From NCBI GenBank assembly GCA_046349395.1, contig JAXMCK010000003.1, positions 806,001 through 870,000 of the forward strand: a stretch of DNA of 64,000 bases, in the 5' to 3' direction. The notes beneath the pieces were generated by a model that did not search any database, was not told the origin of the DNA, and was given only the letters and a program-made list of their open reading frames with translations. The DNA is from JAXMCK01 sp046349395. Its GTDB lineage: Bacteria > Pseudomonadota > Alphaproteobacteria > Geminicoccales > Geminicoccaceae. The translations under genes were made by a program, and so were the position numbers. Positions 24,285-32,532 of this stretch are shown one piece after another; positions within the stretch are counted from its first letter, which is position 1; the number at the start of each line of letters is the position of its first letter.

Positions 24285-24797
24285 TCACGAGTCACCCTTA
24301 AGGGCGATGAGTGCCAGGGTTTCGGTCCAGGATTGGTAGATGCCGCCGACCAGGAAGAGGGCACTCGAGCCGGCGACGGCGAAAGGGGCGAGGGAATCGC
24401 CCCTGATCAGGCCGGCGCCGCCGGCGATCAGGCAGATGGCGGCGACGACCGGGACGACGTTGTAGAAGTTCCAGTTCAGCAACGAGTTGATGGCCCGGAG
24501 CTTGACCTTGCGGCGGACGCGGATGCCGGCGATCCGGTAGACGGCGCCGACAGTGCCGCCGACGACGAAGAGAATGCCCACCGGCACGTCGGACGGCCAG
24601 GGTGCCAGGGCCGCCATGCTCTGGAGCAGCACGCTGCCGAAGCAGTACAGGGCCGGGGTCATCGAGGCGTCGGCGATCTCCATCGTGCGGGAGGTCGACA
24701 GGTTGGTGCCGAGGGTGACGACGACGAACAGCAGGCCGACGAGTGTCGCACCGGCCGACCCCGTCAGGGCGAAGAAATCACTCCAGCCGGCGAGCAT
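24285..24797 (-). CDS. Four-helix inner-membrane protein, unknown
   Basis: 170 residues with four to five hydrophobic segments (about 10-30, 48-66, 70-90, 112-130, 138-158) and short loops; a basic loop (RVRRKVKLR) faces the cytoplasm. Start ATG at 24797. No catalytic motif. Family not recognised; similar small membrane proteins are common in alphaproteobacteria. Confidence 0.6.
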   Translation of the reverse strand: MLAGWSDFFALTGSAGATLVGLLFVVVTLGTNLSTSRTMEIADASMTPALYCFGSVLLQSMAALAPWPSDVPVGILFVVGGTVGAVYRIAGIRVRRKVKLRAINSLLNWNFYNVVPVVAAICLIAGGAGLIRGDSLAPFAVAGSSALFLVGGIYQSWTETLALIALKGDS

Positions 24798-24851
24798 GGA
24801 ACCTTCTGAACACTCGATGAGCGCAGCTTATCGAAGGCGCGCCGGGGCGCG

Positions 24852-26390
24852 TCAGGGCAGCAGCACGATGTCGTCCGGGCGCCACGCCTTCTCGAACCAC
24901 GGCTCCAGCGGGCCGTATAGGCGGAGGATGGTGAACCAGGACGTGCGGGGGACGGTCTGGACCCAGTTGCTCTCGTGACCGGCCGGCGCCTTCGGGCCGA
25001 AATAGACGTCGACGGAGCCGTCGGGGTTGGACTGCACCGCCTTGTTCTGGCTGCTCACACTGGGGAACCGCTGATCGGTCTGCACCATCGAGCGGGTCTG
25101 GGCGTCGTAGACGATCACCGACCAGAAGGTCTTGACCGGGATGTTCGGGGGCAGGTGCAGCTTGTAGGCCCTGCCGCCGTCGAGCGGGTTGTCGTCGGCA
25201 TCCGTTGCCGTCCACGGATAGGTCGAGCCCTCGCCGACGACCGTCGTGTCCATCGCCGGTGTCACGCCGGTGGCGGCGAAGAAGTACATCGCACTGCCGG
25301 TGAGGTTGGCCACACCCGGCTGCCACTCGAACTTGTAGCCGCCGATGAAGGGCCGCTTCCAGTTCCGGTCCTCGAAGAACAACGCCTCTTTCTCGCGATT
25401 GCGGTAGAACAGCGTCCGCCCGGTCGCGTCGCCGACGGCTGCGGCCTCGGTCAGGATCTTCCGCATCCGGTCGTCCGGCGCGAAGGGCTGGCCCTTCCGG
25501 ATGCCGACCGAGGCCCAGAAACCCAGCGTCGTGGCATCGATCGCCTCGTTCGGCTCGTTCTGAACCGCCTCGTTCAGCAGCTCCCAGAATCGGAAGTCGC
25601 CGGGGCCGACCATGTTGAAGGGCGTGCCCGACATGTCGACGAAGGTCATCTTCGGCGCCTTGGCGGCGTGTCCGAGCGGGTAGACCTTGGTCGTCTTCTT
25701 GACGAGGTCGACCCCGGGCGCCGGGCTGCCGTCGACAACGAAGCTGCGCCACACGACCCAGACGCTGAGACTGCCCGGGCGGATCACGTGGTAGCCGGCG
25801 GGCACCTCGCCCTCGTAGCCGGGCGGCAGGAACAGGAACTTGCCGCCCTTGCCGTGATCGGGCCCGGTGAAGCCGATGTCGCCGGCCCAGTGGTACCAGA
25901 TGTCGTTGACCGTCCCCAGGACCTTGGGCGGGGCTTCGAGAACCAGAGGCCCATCGCGCAGATCGATCCAGAACCAAGTGTAAGGCGTGTTGTCGTTCGC
26001 GGTGAGCTCGACGGTGCGCGAGTCCACCATCTCTTCCCAGATGGGCACGGTGGTGTTGGCGGGGCCGAGCGAGAGGATCGCCGCCCTGTTCGCCATCTGG
26101 TTCACCACCGGAAGGGCCAATAGATAGGCCTGCACCGCCCGCTGAAAGTCGAGATTGTCGTAGAGCTTCTCCGTGCTGGCCTTGTCCGGCACGCCGCCCT
26201 GGAAGCTCAACGTGCCGAAGCGCGTCTCGACGCGGTCGGGGACGACCACACCTTGCGGCATGGGTGTGGTGAACTTGAAGACGGGTGGCGTCGGCGTGCC
26301 CGTCAGCTGCTGGGCGACGGCCGGCACGGCACCCTGCGCGGCGCAGACCGCGAGTGCCGTAGCGAGCACCAGATAGTGACGATATCGCAT
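24852..26390 (-). CDS. Exported DUF1254/DUF1214 protein
   Basis: 512 residues with signal peptide (MRYRHYLVLATALAVCAAQGA, cleavage after AVA near residue 26). A DUF1254 domain in the first half (DFQRAVQAYLLALPVVNQMANR) is followed by a DUF1214 domain (IPVKTFWSVIVYDAQTRSMVQTDQRFPSVSS, then DGSVDVYFGPKAPAGHESNWVQT). Family function is unknown; members are periplasmic or secreted. Start at 26390 follows GGAGGA; the longer frame lacks a signal. Divergent from an AraC regulator gene about 130 bases away that may control it. Confidence 0.88.
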   Translation of the reverse strand: MRYRHYLVLATALAVCAAQGAVPAVAQQLTGTPTPPVFKFTTPMPQGVVVPDRVETRFGTLSFQGGVPDKASTEKLYDNLDFQRAVQAYLLALPVVNQMANRAAILSLGPANTTVPIWEEMVDSRTVELTANDNTPYTWFWIDLRDGPLVLEAPPKVLGTVNDIWYHWAGDIGFTGPDHGKGGKFLFLPPGYEGEVPAGYHVIRPGSLSVWVVWRSFVVDGSPAPGVDLVKKTTKVYPLGHAAKAPKMTFVDMSGTPFNMVGPGDFRFWELLNEAVQNEPNEAIDATTLGFWASVGIRKGQPFAPDDRMRKILTEAAAVGDATGRTLFYRNREKEALFFEDRNWKRPFIGGYKFEWQPGVANLTGSAMYFFAATGVTPAMDTTVVGEGSTYPWTATDADDNPLDGGRAYKLHLPPNIPVKTFWSVIVYDAQTRSMVQTDQRFPSVSSQNKAVQSNPDGSVDVYFGPKAPAGHESNWVQTVPRTSWFTILRLYGPLEPWFEKAWRPDDIVLLP

Positions 26391-26524
26391 GCCATCCTCC
26401 CCGAGCAGCGCCGCGGGCGCACGATTCGCCCTGGCGCCTGACGCCCCCACCGCTCGCGCGGTGTGCTAGAGCGCCTCCAGGTCGAGGCGGTTGCTTTTTG
26501 GGGACAGGACGGGAGATGCCGACG

Positions 26525-27544
26525 ATGAGGATGCCGGCGATGCAACGCGCGGCGTCGCTGGTGCATCTGCCTGCGTTGCTGGCCGAACTCGGGGTCGATC
26601 TAGCCGAGGTCCTTGCGGAGACGGGGGTATCGGTCGCGGACCTTCGACCGGATGCGCACATCCCCTACGCCAGCTACCTCGCGATCCTGGCACGCTCGGC
26701 GCGCCTCACAAGATGCCACGATTTCGGGCTGCGCCTCGGCAGCAGGCAGACCTTGGCGGCGCTTGGGCCGGTCGGCCGCTTGATGCGCTGCGCGGCCACG
26801 TTGGGGGAGGCCCTGTCTGATTTCGTCGCCTTCCAGATCAGCAATTCGACGGGCGGTGCGGTCTATCTGCACCGGAGCGGCGACGACGTCGCCTTCGGTT
26901 ACGGCGTCTGCGATCCGGTGACGAAGGCGACGCGCGAGATGCACGACCTCGTCGTCGCGATCGGTTGCCGTCTCGTTCGCGAGTTGACGGGGGGCAAGGT
27001 CGAGCCACTGGAAGTCCTCATGATCGGGCGGGAGCCCGACGACCTCGCACCCTATCGCGCACTGACGACGAGCCCGGTGCGCTTCGAGCAGAGCGAGACC
27101 TGTCTCGTCCTGTCGCGAGCCGATCTGGAACTCCGGCTGGAAACGGCCGATCCGGCGATGCGGGACGCGCTCTTCGCCGAGTTGCACCAGCGCCTGCTGC
27201 AGGCGCCCTGGGGAGTCTCCAGCCGTGTGCGGCATGTGTTGCGGGCGCTAATGATCAGCGGCGTCCATTCGATGCGGGAGGTCGCGGCTCACCTGGGCTT
27301 CCACCCAAGGTCGTTGCGGCGCGCGCTCGCCAGCGAGGGCACGACGTTCGAGGCCATCAAGGACGAGACCCGCTATGCGGTCGCGCGGGAGCTGCTGTCC
27401 CTGACGCAGCTGCCGGCGGCGGACGTCAGCATGTCGCTGGGCTACGGCACGCCGAGTGCGTTCGTTCACGCGTTCCGCCGATGGAGTGGAAACGCACCGA
27501 TCCAGTGGCGGCGACGGCTCGGCGAGGGCCACGTCGATCGGTAG
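26525..27544 (+). CDS. AraC-family transcriptional regulator (OruR/ArgR-like)
   Basis: 339 residues. An N-terminal arabinose-binding-like domain of the type seen in OruR/Arac_N regulators (about 10-200) is followed by a C-terminal pair of HTH motifs (SMREVAAHLGFHPRSLRRALASEGTTF and ADVSMSLGYGTPSAFVHAFRRWSG). Several starts are possible; ATG 26525 is best spaced from GACGGGAG, with ATG 26516 three codons earlier. Divergent from the DUF1254 gene and upstream of the molybdenum hydroxylase pair, so either could be its target. Confidence 0.85.
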   Translation: MRMPAMQRAASLVHLPALLAELGVDLAEVLAETGVSVADLRPDAHIPYASYLAILARSARLTRCHDFGLRLGSRQTLAALGPVGRLMRCAATLGEALSDFVAFQISNSTGGAVYLHRSGDDVAFGYGVCDPVTKATREMHDLVVAIGCRLVRELTGGKVEPLEVLMIGREPDDLAPYRALTTSPVRFEQSETCLVLSRADLELRLETADPAMRDALFAELHQRLLQAPWGVSSRVRHVLRALMISGVHSMREVAAHLGFHPRSLRRALASEGTTFEAIKDETRYAVARELLSLTQLPAADVSMSLGYGTPSAFVHAFRRWSGNAPIQWRRRLGEGHVDR

Positions 27545-27665
27545 TCCCGGCAGTGCCGGGCTTGGGCGGTTGGGACGGCTGACAAGACTTTCTTTCTTGG
27601 CCGCAACCCTTGGAAACTTCGGGCGGCGTCGAAAGTTCATCCCTGGCACCGCCCGTAGAGCAAGC

Positions 27666-28169
27666 GTGGCGGCCGGTGGAGGAACGCTGCTGGGGTATGC
27701 GGTCAAGATCAACGGCGCCGAGCACGACGTCGATGTCGATGGCGACACGGCGTTGCTGTGGGTGCTGCGTGACGTGCTGGGGATGACGGGCACGAAGTTC
27801 GGCTGCGGCATGGCGCTGTGCGGAGCCTGCACGGTGCATCTCGACGGGCAGCCGGTCCGCTCCTGCGTCACTACGATCGACAGCGTCGGCGACGCCGCGA
27901 TCACCACGATCGAGGCCATGGGCGAGACGCCGGCCGGGCGGCGGATACAGGAGGCGTGGCTGGACCTCGAGGTGGTGCAGTGCGGCTACTGCCAGTCCGG
28001 CCAGATCATGTCGGCGGCGGCGCTGATCGCGGAGAATGCCAGCCCGAGCGACGAGGACATCGACGCGGCGATGTCGGGCAACATCTGCCGCTGCGGCACC
28101 TATCTGCGCATCCGCGAGGCCATCAAGCAGGCGGCGCGCGTGGGCGAAACTGCGACGCAGGGAGGCTGA
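27666..28169 (+). CDS. (2Fe-2S) subunit of a xanthine-oxidase-family molybdenum hydroxylase
   Basis: About 167 residues. Plant-type ferredoxin cluster GCGMALCGACTVHLDG...C and the helical second cluster CGYCQSGQ...CRCGTY are both complete. This is the small IorA/CoxS-like subunit passing electrons from the molybdenum site. The start is unclear: GTG 27666 is used, but GGTGGAGGA just inside suggests a non-ATG start a few codons later. The upstream in-frame extension overlaps the AraC gene and is not conserved. Confidence 0.85.
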   Translation: MAAGGGTLLGYAVKINGAEHDVDVDGDTALLWVLRDVLGMTGTKFGCGMALCGACTVHLDGQPVRSCVTTIDSVGDAAITTIEAMGETPAGRRIQEAWLDLEVVQCGYCQSGQIMSAAALIAENASPSDEDIDAAMSGNICRCGTYLRIREAIKQAARVGETATQGG

Positions 28170-28171
28170 CC

Positions 28172-30367
28172 ATGTTGCAGGACCGCTTCTCTGAGGTGAG
28201 GCAGGACAAGGTCGGTGCCGCCAGGCTCTCGCGTCGTCACCTCCTCCGTGTGGGCGCTGCCGTCGGTGGCGGGCTGCTGCTGGAGGTGGGGCTGCCCGGG
28301 GTCGGGCGAACCGAGGCCGCGGCGACAGGCGACGGCTTCGCTCCCAATGCGTTCGTGCGCATCGGCCGTGACGGCGGGGTGACCGTGACCATGCCGCAGG
28401 TCGAGATGGGGCAGGGCATCTACACCGCCCAGGCAATGCTGGTGGCCGAGGAACTCGACGTCGATCTCGGCAGGGTGAGCGTGGAGCATGCACCCGCTGA
28501 CGACGCCCTGTTCTCCAATCCGCTGATCGGCTTCCAGGTCACCGGCGGCTCGACCTCGGTCCGGGCCTTCTTCACGCCGCTGCGTCAGGCCGGGGCCACC
28601 GCACGGGCGATGCTCGTCGCTGCGGCCGCCAAGGAGTGGCAGGTCGATCCGGCCAGCTGCACCACCGAGAACGGTGCCGTGGTCCACGCGCCGAGCGGTC
28701 GCCGGGCCGAGTACGGGGCGTTGGCCGATGCCGCCGCGACGCTGCCGGTCCCGCAGGAGGTGGCGCTCAAGGAGCCGGGCCAGCGCAGGCTCATCGGCAC
28801 GGCCGCGAAGCGGCTCGACGTCGCCGGTAAGGTGAACGGCAGTGCGGTCTTCGGCATCGACGTCAGGCTGCCGGGGATGAAGGTCGCGACCGTGGCCGCC
28901 TGTCCCGTGTTCGGGGGCAAGCTCCGCGCCGTCGACGACGGCAAGGCGCTCGCGGTCCGCGGCGTACGGCAGGTGATCCGGCTGGAGGACGCGGTGGCCG
29001 TCGTGGCCGACCATATGGGGGCCGCCAGGAAAGGCCTCGACGCGCTGGTGATCGATTGGGACGAGGGAGAAAACGCGAAGCTCACGACAGCCGATCTCGT
29101 GGCCCAGCTCGAAGAGGGTGCCGGACGGCTGGGCGTCGTCGCCAAGGAGGCGGGCGATGCCGCCGCGACCCTCGAGGGGGCGGCGAGGCGGCTGGAGGCC
29201 GACTACCACATGCCGCTTCTGGCGCACGCCCCCATGGAGCCGATGAACTGCACGGTGCACGTCCGCCCGGATGGGTGCGAGGTGTGGACCGGCTCGCAGG
29301 TCGTCGCCCGGGCCAAGGCGACCGCGATAGCGGTGACCGGCCTGCCGCCGGACAAGGTCGTGGTGCACAACCAGTATCTGGGCGGCGGCTTCGGGCGGCG
29401 ACTCGAGGTCGACTATGTGACCCAGGCCGTGCGGATCGGCCAGCAGGTCGACGGCCCGGTCAAGGTCGTCTGGACCCGTGAGGAGGACATCCAGCACGAC
29501 ATCTTCCGGCCGATCTATCTCGACCGCTTGTCGGCTGGGCTCGATGCCGCGGGACATCCGGTGAGCTTCCGGCACCGGGTCGTGAGCTCGTCGATCATCG
29601 CCCGCTGGGTGCCGGAGTACTTCAAGGACGGTCTCGATTTCGACGCCGTCGACGGGGCGGCCGGCCCCTACGACTTCGCCAACCTGCTGGTCGACTGGGT
29701 GCGCGTGGATACGCCAACGGGCCTCGCCACCGGCTGGTGGCGGGGTGTGGGCGTGACTCACAACGCCTTCGTCGTGGAGGGCTTCATCGACGAGTTGGCG
29801 GCTGCCGCCGGCAAGGATCCCGTCGACCACCGGCGTGCGCTGCTGGAGAAGGCGCCGCGGGCGCGGGCCGTCCTCGACCTCGCTGCCGAGAAGGCAGGCT
29901 GGGGCGAGAAGCTGCCGGCAGGCAAGGGTCGGGGGGTGGCGCTCGTCCTGGGCTTCGACACCTACATCGCACAGGTGGCAGAGGTCGCCGTGGCCGGGGA
30001 CGGCAGCGTGCGGGTCGAGCGCGTGGTCTGTGCCGTCGACTGCGGCACCGTCGTCAACCCGGACACGGTCGCGGCGCAGATGCAGGGCGGCATCATGTAC
30101 GGCCTGACCGCAGCGCTGCATGGCGAGATCACACTGAAGGACGGCCGCGTGGAGCAGGCCAACTTCGACACCTATCCGATCCTGCGGATCGACGAGGCGC
30201 CGAAGGTGGAGGTGCACATCGTGCCGAGCGAGGAGGCGCCGGGCGGGATCGGCGAGCCCGGGACCGCGACGATCGCACCCGCGGTCGTCAACGCCGTCTT
30301 CGCCGCGACCGGCAAGCGCCTGCGCAAGCTGCCCATCGACCCGGCCGAGCTGCGGAGCAGCACCTGA
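28172..30367 (+). CDS. Molybdopterin-binding subunit of an aldehyde/isoquinoline-type oxidoreductase
   Basis: 731 residues, start 28172 with GGAGG. A Tat signal (LSRRHLLRVGAAVGGGLLL, residues 19-37) predicts export in folded form. Molybdenum-cofactor motifs: MGQGIYTAQAMLVAEEL, YLGGGFGRRLEVDY, GWWRGVG and GGIGEPGT with the catalytic Glu near the C-terminus. It matches IorB-like periplasmic enzymes made of two subunits with no FAD subunit. The substrate is an aldehyde or N-heterocycle by family; no cytochrome gene adjoins to identify the electron acceptor. Confidence 0.9.
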   Translation: MLQDRFSEVRQDKVGAARLSRRHLLRVGAAVGGGLLLEVGLPGVGRTEAAATGDGFAPNAFVRIGRDGGVTVTMPQVEMGQGIYTAQAMLVAEELDVDLGRVSVEHAPADDALFSNPLIGFQVTGGSTSVRAFFTPLRQAGATARAMLVAAAAKEWQVDPASCTTENGAVVHAPSGRRAEYGALADAAATLPVPQEVALKEPGQRRLIGTAAKRLDVAGKVNGSAVFGIDVRLPGMKVATVAACPVFGGKLRAVDDGKALAVRGVRQVIRLEDAVAVVADHMGAARKGLDALVIDWDEGENAKLTTADLVAQLEEGAGRLGVVAKEAGDAAATLEGAARRLEADYHMPLLAHAPMEPMNCTVHVRPDGCEVWTGSQVVARAKATAIAVTGLPPDKVVVHNQYLGGGFGRRLEVDYVTQAVRIGQQVDGPVKVVWTREEDIQHDIFRPIYLDRLSAGLDAAGHPVSFRHRVVSSSIIARWVPEYFKDGLDFDAVDGAAGPYDFANLLVDWVRVDTPTGLATGWWRGVGVTHNAFVVEGFIDELAAAAGKDPVDHRRALLEKAPRARAVLDLAAEKAGWGEKLPAGKGRGVALVLGFDTYIAQVAEVAVAGDGSVRVERVVCAVDCGTVVNPDTVAAQMQGGIMYGLTAALHGEITLKDGRVEQANFDTYPILRIDEAPKVEVHIVPSEEAPGGIGEPGTATIAPAVVNAVFAATGKRLRKLPIDPAELRSST

Positions 30368-30424
30368 GGGCCGAGAGGTATCGTCCGGACCGACAAAGGG
30401 TGGGAAGGCCGAGCGGCCCGTGTT

Positions 30425-30772
30425 TCAGGCTGCGATCCGCCGTACGTCGGCGCCGACGCCGTTGAGCCGGGCGACTTCCAGGTCGTAGGCGGCCTGGAGG
30501 CCCAGCCACATCTCAGCACTTGTCCCGGTGGCGGCACCGAGGCGGATGGCCGTGTCGGCCGTGATGGCACGTCGGCCGGCCAGGATCGCCAGCAGTCGAT
30601 TGCCCGGCACGGCCATCGCCTTGGCCAGCGCGTAGGCGGTGATACCGGTCTCGTCGAGCCAGTCGCGCACATGCTCACCGGGGTGGACGGCGCCAACGGC
30701 CACCCCGGCAGCGTCGACCACCTCGGCCAGATCAATACGACCGGACTTCAGGTCCTCCATAGTAACGGTCAC
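30425..30772 (-). CDS. higA: HigA-family antitoxin
   Basis: 115 residues (or 111 from the ATG at 30760). The HigA XRE fold starts at HPGEHVRDWLDETGITAYALAKAMAVPGNRLLAILAGRRAITADTAIRL and continues to MWLGLQAAYDLEVARL. There is an N-terminal extension of about 28 residues before HPGEH, longer than usual. It lies 13 bases after higB, the inverted toxin-first order typical of higBA, and would repress the promoter at the 31082-31099 palindrome. Confidence 0.88.
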   Translation of the reverse strand: MTVTMEDLKSGRIDLAEVVDAAGVAVGAVHPGEHVRDWLDETGITAYALAKAMAVPGNRLLAILAGRRAITADTAIRLGAATGTSAEMWLGLQAAYDLEVARLNGVGADVRRIAA

Positions 30773-30785
30773 CGATCATCCTCCG

Positions 30786-31067
30786 TCAGTGATAGTCGCC
30801 GAACCAGACATCCTCGGCGTCGCCGTCCCGCCAGTGGAAGCAGATGCGCCACTGGTCGTTGACGCGGATGCTGTGCTGTCCGGAGCGATCGCCATGCAGC
30901 CGCTCCAGCCGGTTGCCCGGGAACGCCGCAAGGTCGGCGAGGCTGCGCGCCTGGTCGAGCCTCTGAAGCTTGCGTCGTGCCGTCTGGGCCAGATCGGCGG
31001 CGACGCTTTTGATGGGCTGGCCCAGGTAGAGGGCGGCGGTGCGCTTGTCTCGAAAGCTCCGGATCAC
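30786..31067 (-). CDS. higB: HigB-family ribonuclease toxin (in frame with pepT)
   Basis: 93 residues from GTG 31067. RelE/HigB fold: IRSFRDKRTAALYLGQ, RRKLQRLDQARSLADLAAFPGNRLERLHGDRSGQHSIRVNDQWRICFHWRDGDAEDVWFGDYH. HigB cleaves mRNA on the ribosome. An 18-bp palindrome lies 15 bases upstream of the GTG, which supports independent expression. The same frame is open all the way back into pepT, so a PepT-HigB fusion product is also possible. Confidence 0.85.
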   Translation of the reverse strand: MIRSFRDKRTAALYLGQPIKSVAADLAQTARRKLQRLDQARSLADLAAFPGNRLERLHGDRSGQHSIRVNDQWRICFHWRDGDAEDVWFGDYH

Positions 31068-32399
31068 GATGCATATGTGATACGTACCTATAGGTACGTC
31101 AAGCGGATCTATCAGGAAGCTCAGAGCCGATCTGTCAGCGGGGGGCATGGCCCCGGCCGACTCGCCCCACAGCTGCACCAGCTCGACGCACAGTTCGGTC
31201 GCCTTCGCCATGTCCTGGAGGCTGATCCATTCGAGGGGGCCGTGGATCTCCTGCATGCCGGTGAAGAGGTTGGGGGTGGGGATGCCGAGCTCGGTCAGGC
31301 GGGAGCCGTCGGTGCCGCCGCGGATGGGGGTGGAGAAGGGCTCGACTCCGATACGGCGGCAGGCCTCGCGGGCGAGATCGACAGGGCGCATGTCGTTCTC
31401 GAGCCAGTAGCGCATGTTGCGGTACTGCGGCGTGATCGTGCAGGCGATCTTGGCGCGGGGCTCGGTCGCCTGGATGGCCGCACAGACCTGCTGCAGCAAC
31501 TCGCCGTGGGCACGCAGGCCATCCTCCTCGAAGTCGCGGAGGATGAAGTGCAGCTCGGCGGAGGCCGCGGTGCCGCTCATCTTGACCAGGTGGATGAAGC
31601 CCTGGCGGCCGTCGGTCGTCTCGGGCGTGCGGGTGACCTGGGGCAGGGTGTCGACGATTTTGGCCGCCAGGTGCAGCGCGTTGACGAGCTTGTCCTTGGC
31701 CCAGCCGGGGTGGATCGAGACACCCTGGACGGTGACGACGGCACCGTCGGCCGAGAAGGTCTCGTAGACGATCTCTCCCCGCTCGGCCCCGTCGAGGGTG
31801 TAGGCGACGGCGGCACCGAGGTCCTTCGGCAGTTCGGGGTGCACGCCGCGGCCGATCTCCTCGTCGGGGGTGAAGCAGAGACGGACGGGCCCGTGCGGGA
31901 TCTCGGGGTGGCGCGTCAGATGGTGGGCGGTGGACATGACGATGGCCACACCGGCCTTGTCGTCGGCCCCCAGCAACGTGGTGCCGCTGGTGGTGACGAT
32001 GTCGTCGCCGACCCTGGTGGCGAGGTAGGGCAGGTCGGCACGGCGCAGCACCATCTGCGGGTCGCCCGGGAGGACGATATCCTCGCCCTGCCAGTCGCGG
32101 TGGAGGATCGGCACGACGCCGCTGCCGGTGAACTGAGGGGCGGTATCGACGTGGGCTAGGAGGGCGATGGTGGGGGCGTCGCCGGCGACCGTCGTGGGGA
32201 TGGTGGCGAGGACGGCACTGTAGTCGGTGAGGCGCACGTCCGTGAGGCCGAGACCCCGTAGCTCCTCCACCAGCAGATTCAGAAGGTCGAACTGTTTCGC
32301 CGTGCTGGGCGAGGAAGACGACGAGGCATCGGACTGGGTGTCGATGCGGACGTAGCGGTCCAGCCGCGCAAAGAGTTCCTCTGTCAGATCCGAGGCCAT
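30786..32399 (-). CDS. pepT: Peptidase T, reading frame running on into HigB
   Basis: Residues 1 to about 420 are a full tripeptidase T (M20 family): metal ligands in LAHVDTAP, TLLGADDKAG, FTPDEEIGRG and the C-terminal HGPLEW, with the dimerisation domain between. It removes N-terminal residues from tripeptides. Normal family members end shortly after the segment ISLQDMAKATELCVELVQL. Here no stop follows: about 25 codons cross the higBA promoter region, and the frame enters HigB, giving 537 codons. The functional PepT part ends near 31110-31140. Start 32399 is well supported. Confidence 0.85.
   Translation of the reverse strand: MASDLTEELFARLDRYVRIDTQSDASSSSSPSTAKQFDLLNLLVEELRGLGLTDVRLTDYSAVLATIPTTVAGDAPTIALLAHVDTAPQFTGSGVVPILHRDWQGEDIVLPGDPQMVLRRADLPYLATRVGDDIVTTSGTTLLGADDKAGVAIVMSTAHHLTRHPEIPHGPVRLCFTPDEEIGRGVHPELPKDLGAAVAYTLDGAERGEIVYETFSADGAVVTVQGVSIHPGWAKDKLVNALHLAAKIVDTLPQVTRTPETTDGRQGFIHLVKMSGTAASAELHFILRDFEEDGLRAHGELLQQVCAAIQATEPRAKIACTITPQYRNMRYWLENDMRPVDLAREACRRIGVEPFSTPIRGGTDGSRLTELGIPTPNLFTGMQEIHGPLEWISLQDMAKATELCVELVQLWGESAGAMPPADRSALSFLIDPLDVPIGTYHICIVIRSFRDKRTAALYLGQPIKSVAADLAQTARRKLQRLDQARSLADLAAFPGNRLERLHGDRSGQHSIRVNDQWRICFHWRDGDAEDVWFGDYH
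31082..31099 (-). promoter_or_regulatory. higBA operator palindrome
   Basis: Perfect 18-bp palindrome ACGTACCTATAGGTACGT. On the minus strand it is overlapped by TTGACG (31102-31097), a possible -35 box. It ends 15 bases before the higB GTG. It is the expected autorepression site for HigA/HigBA, lying inside the extended pepT frame. Confidence 0.7.
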
Positions 32400-32532
32400 C
32401 CGAAGCTCTCTCCCTGTCCTGTCGCCGCACCATAGGCTGCCGGGACGGGCCGCGGCGACAGCCGCGGTTGGTGCGCTCGCCTCATGGCTGCGATAGCCTC
32501 CGAACGGGTGGTCGGGGGGATGCCCGGAAACG

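Noticed and set aside
28172..30367. Long minus-strand frame opposite the molybdenum hydroxylase gene
   Set aside because: Antisense shadow; the plus-strand protein has complete family motifs and a Tat signal.
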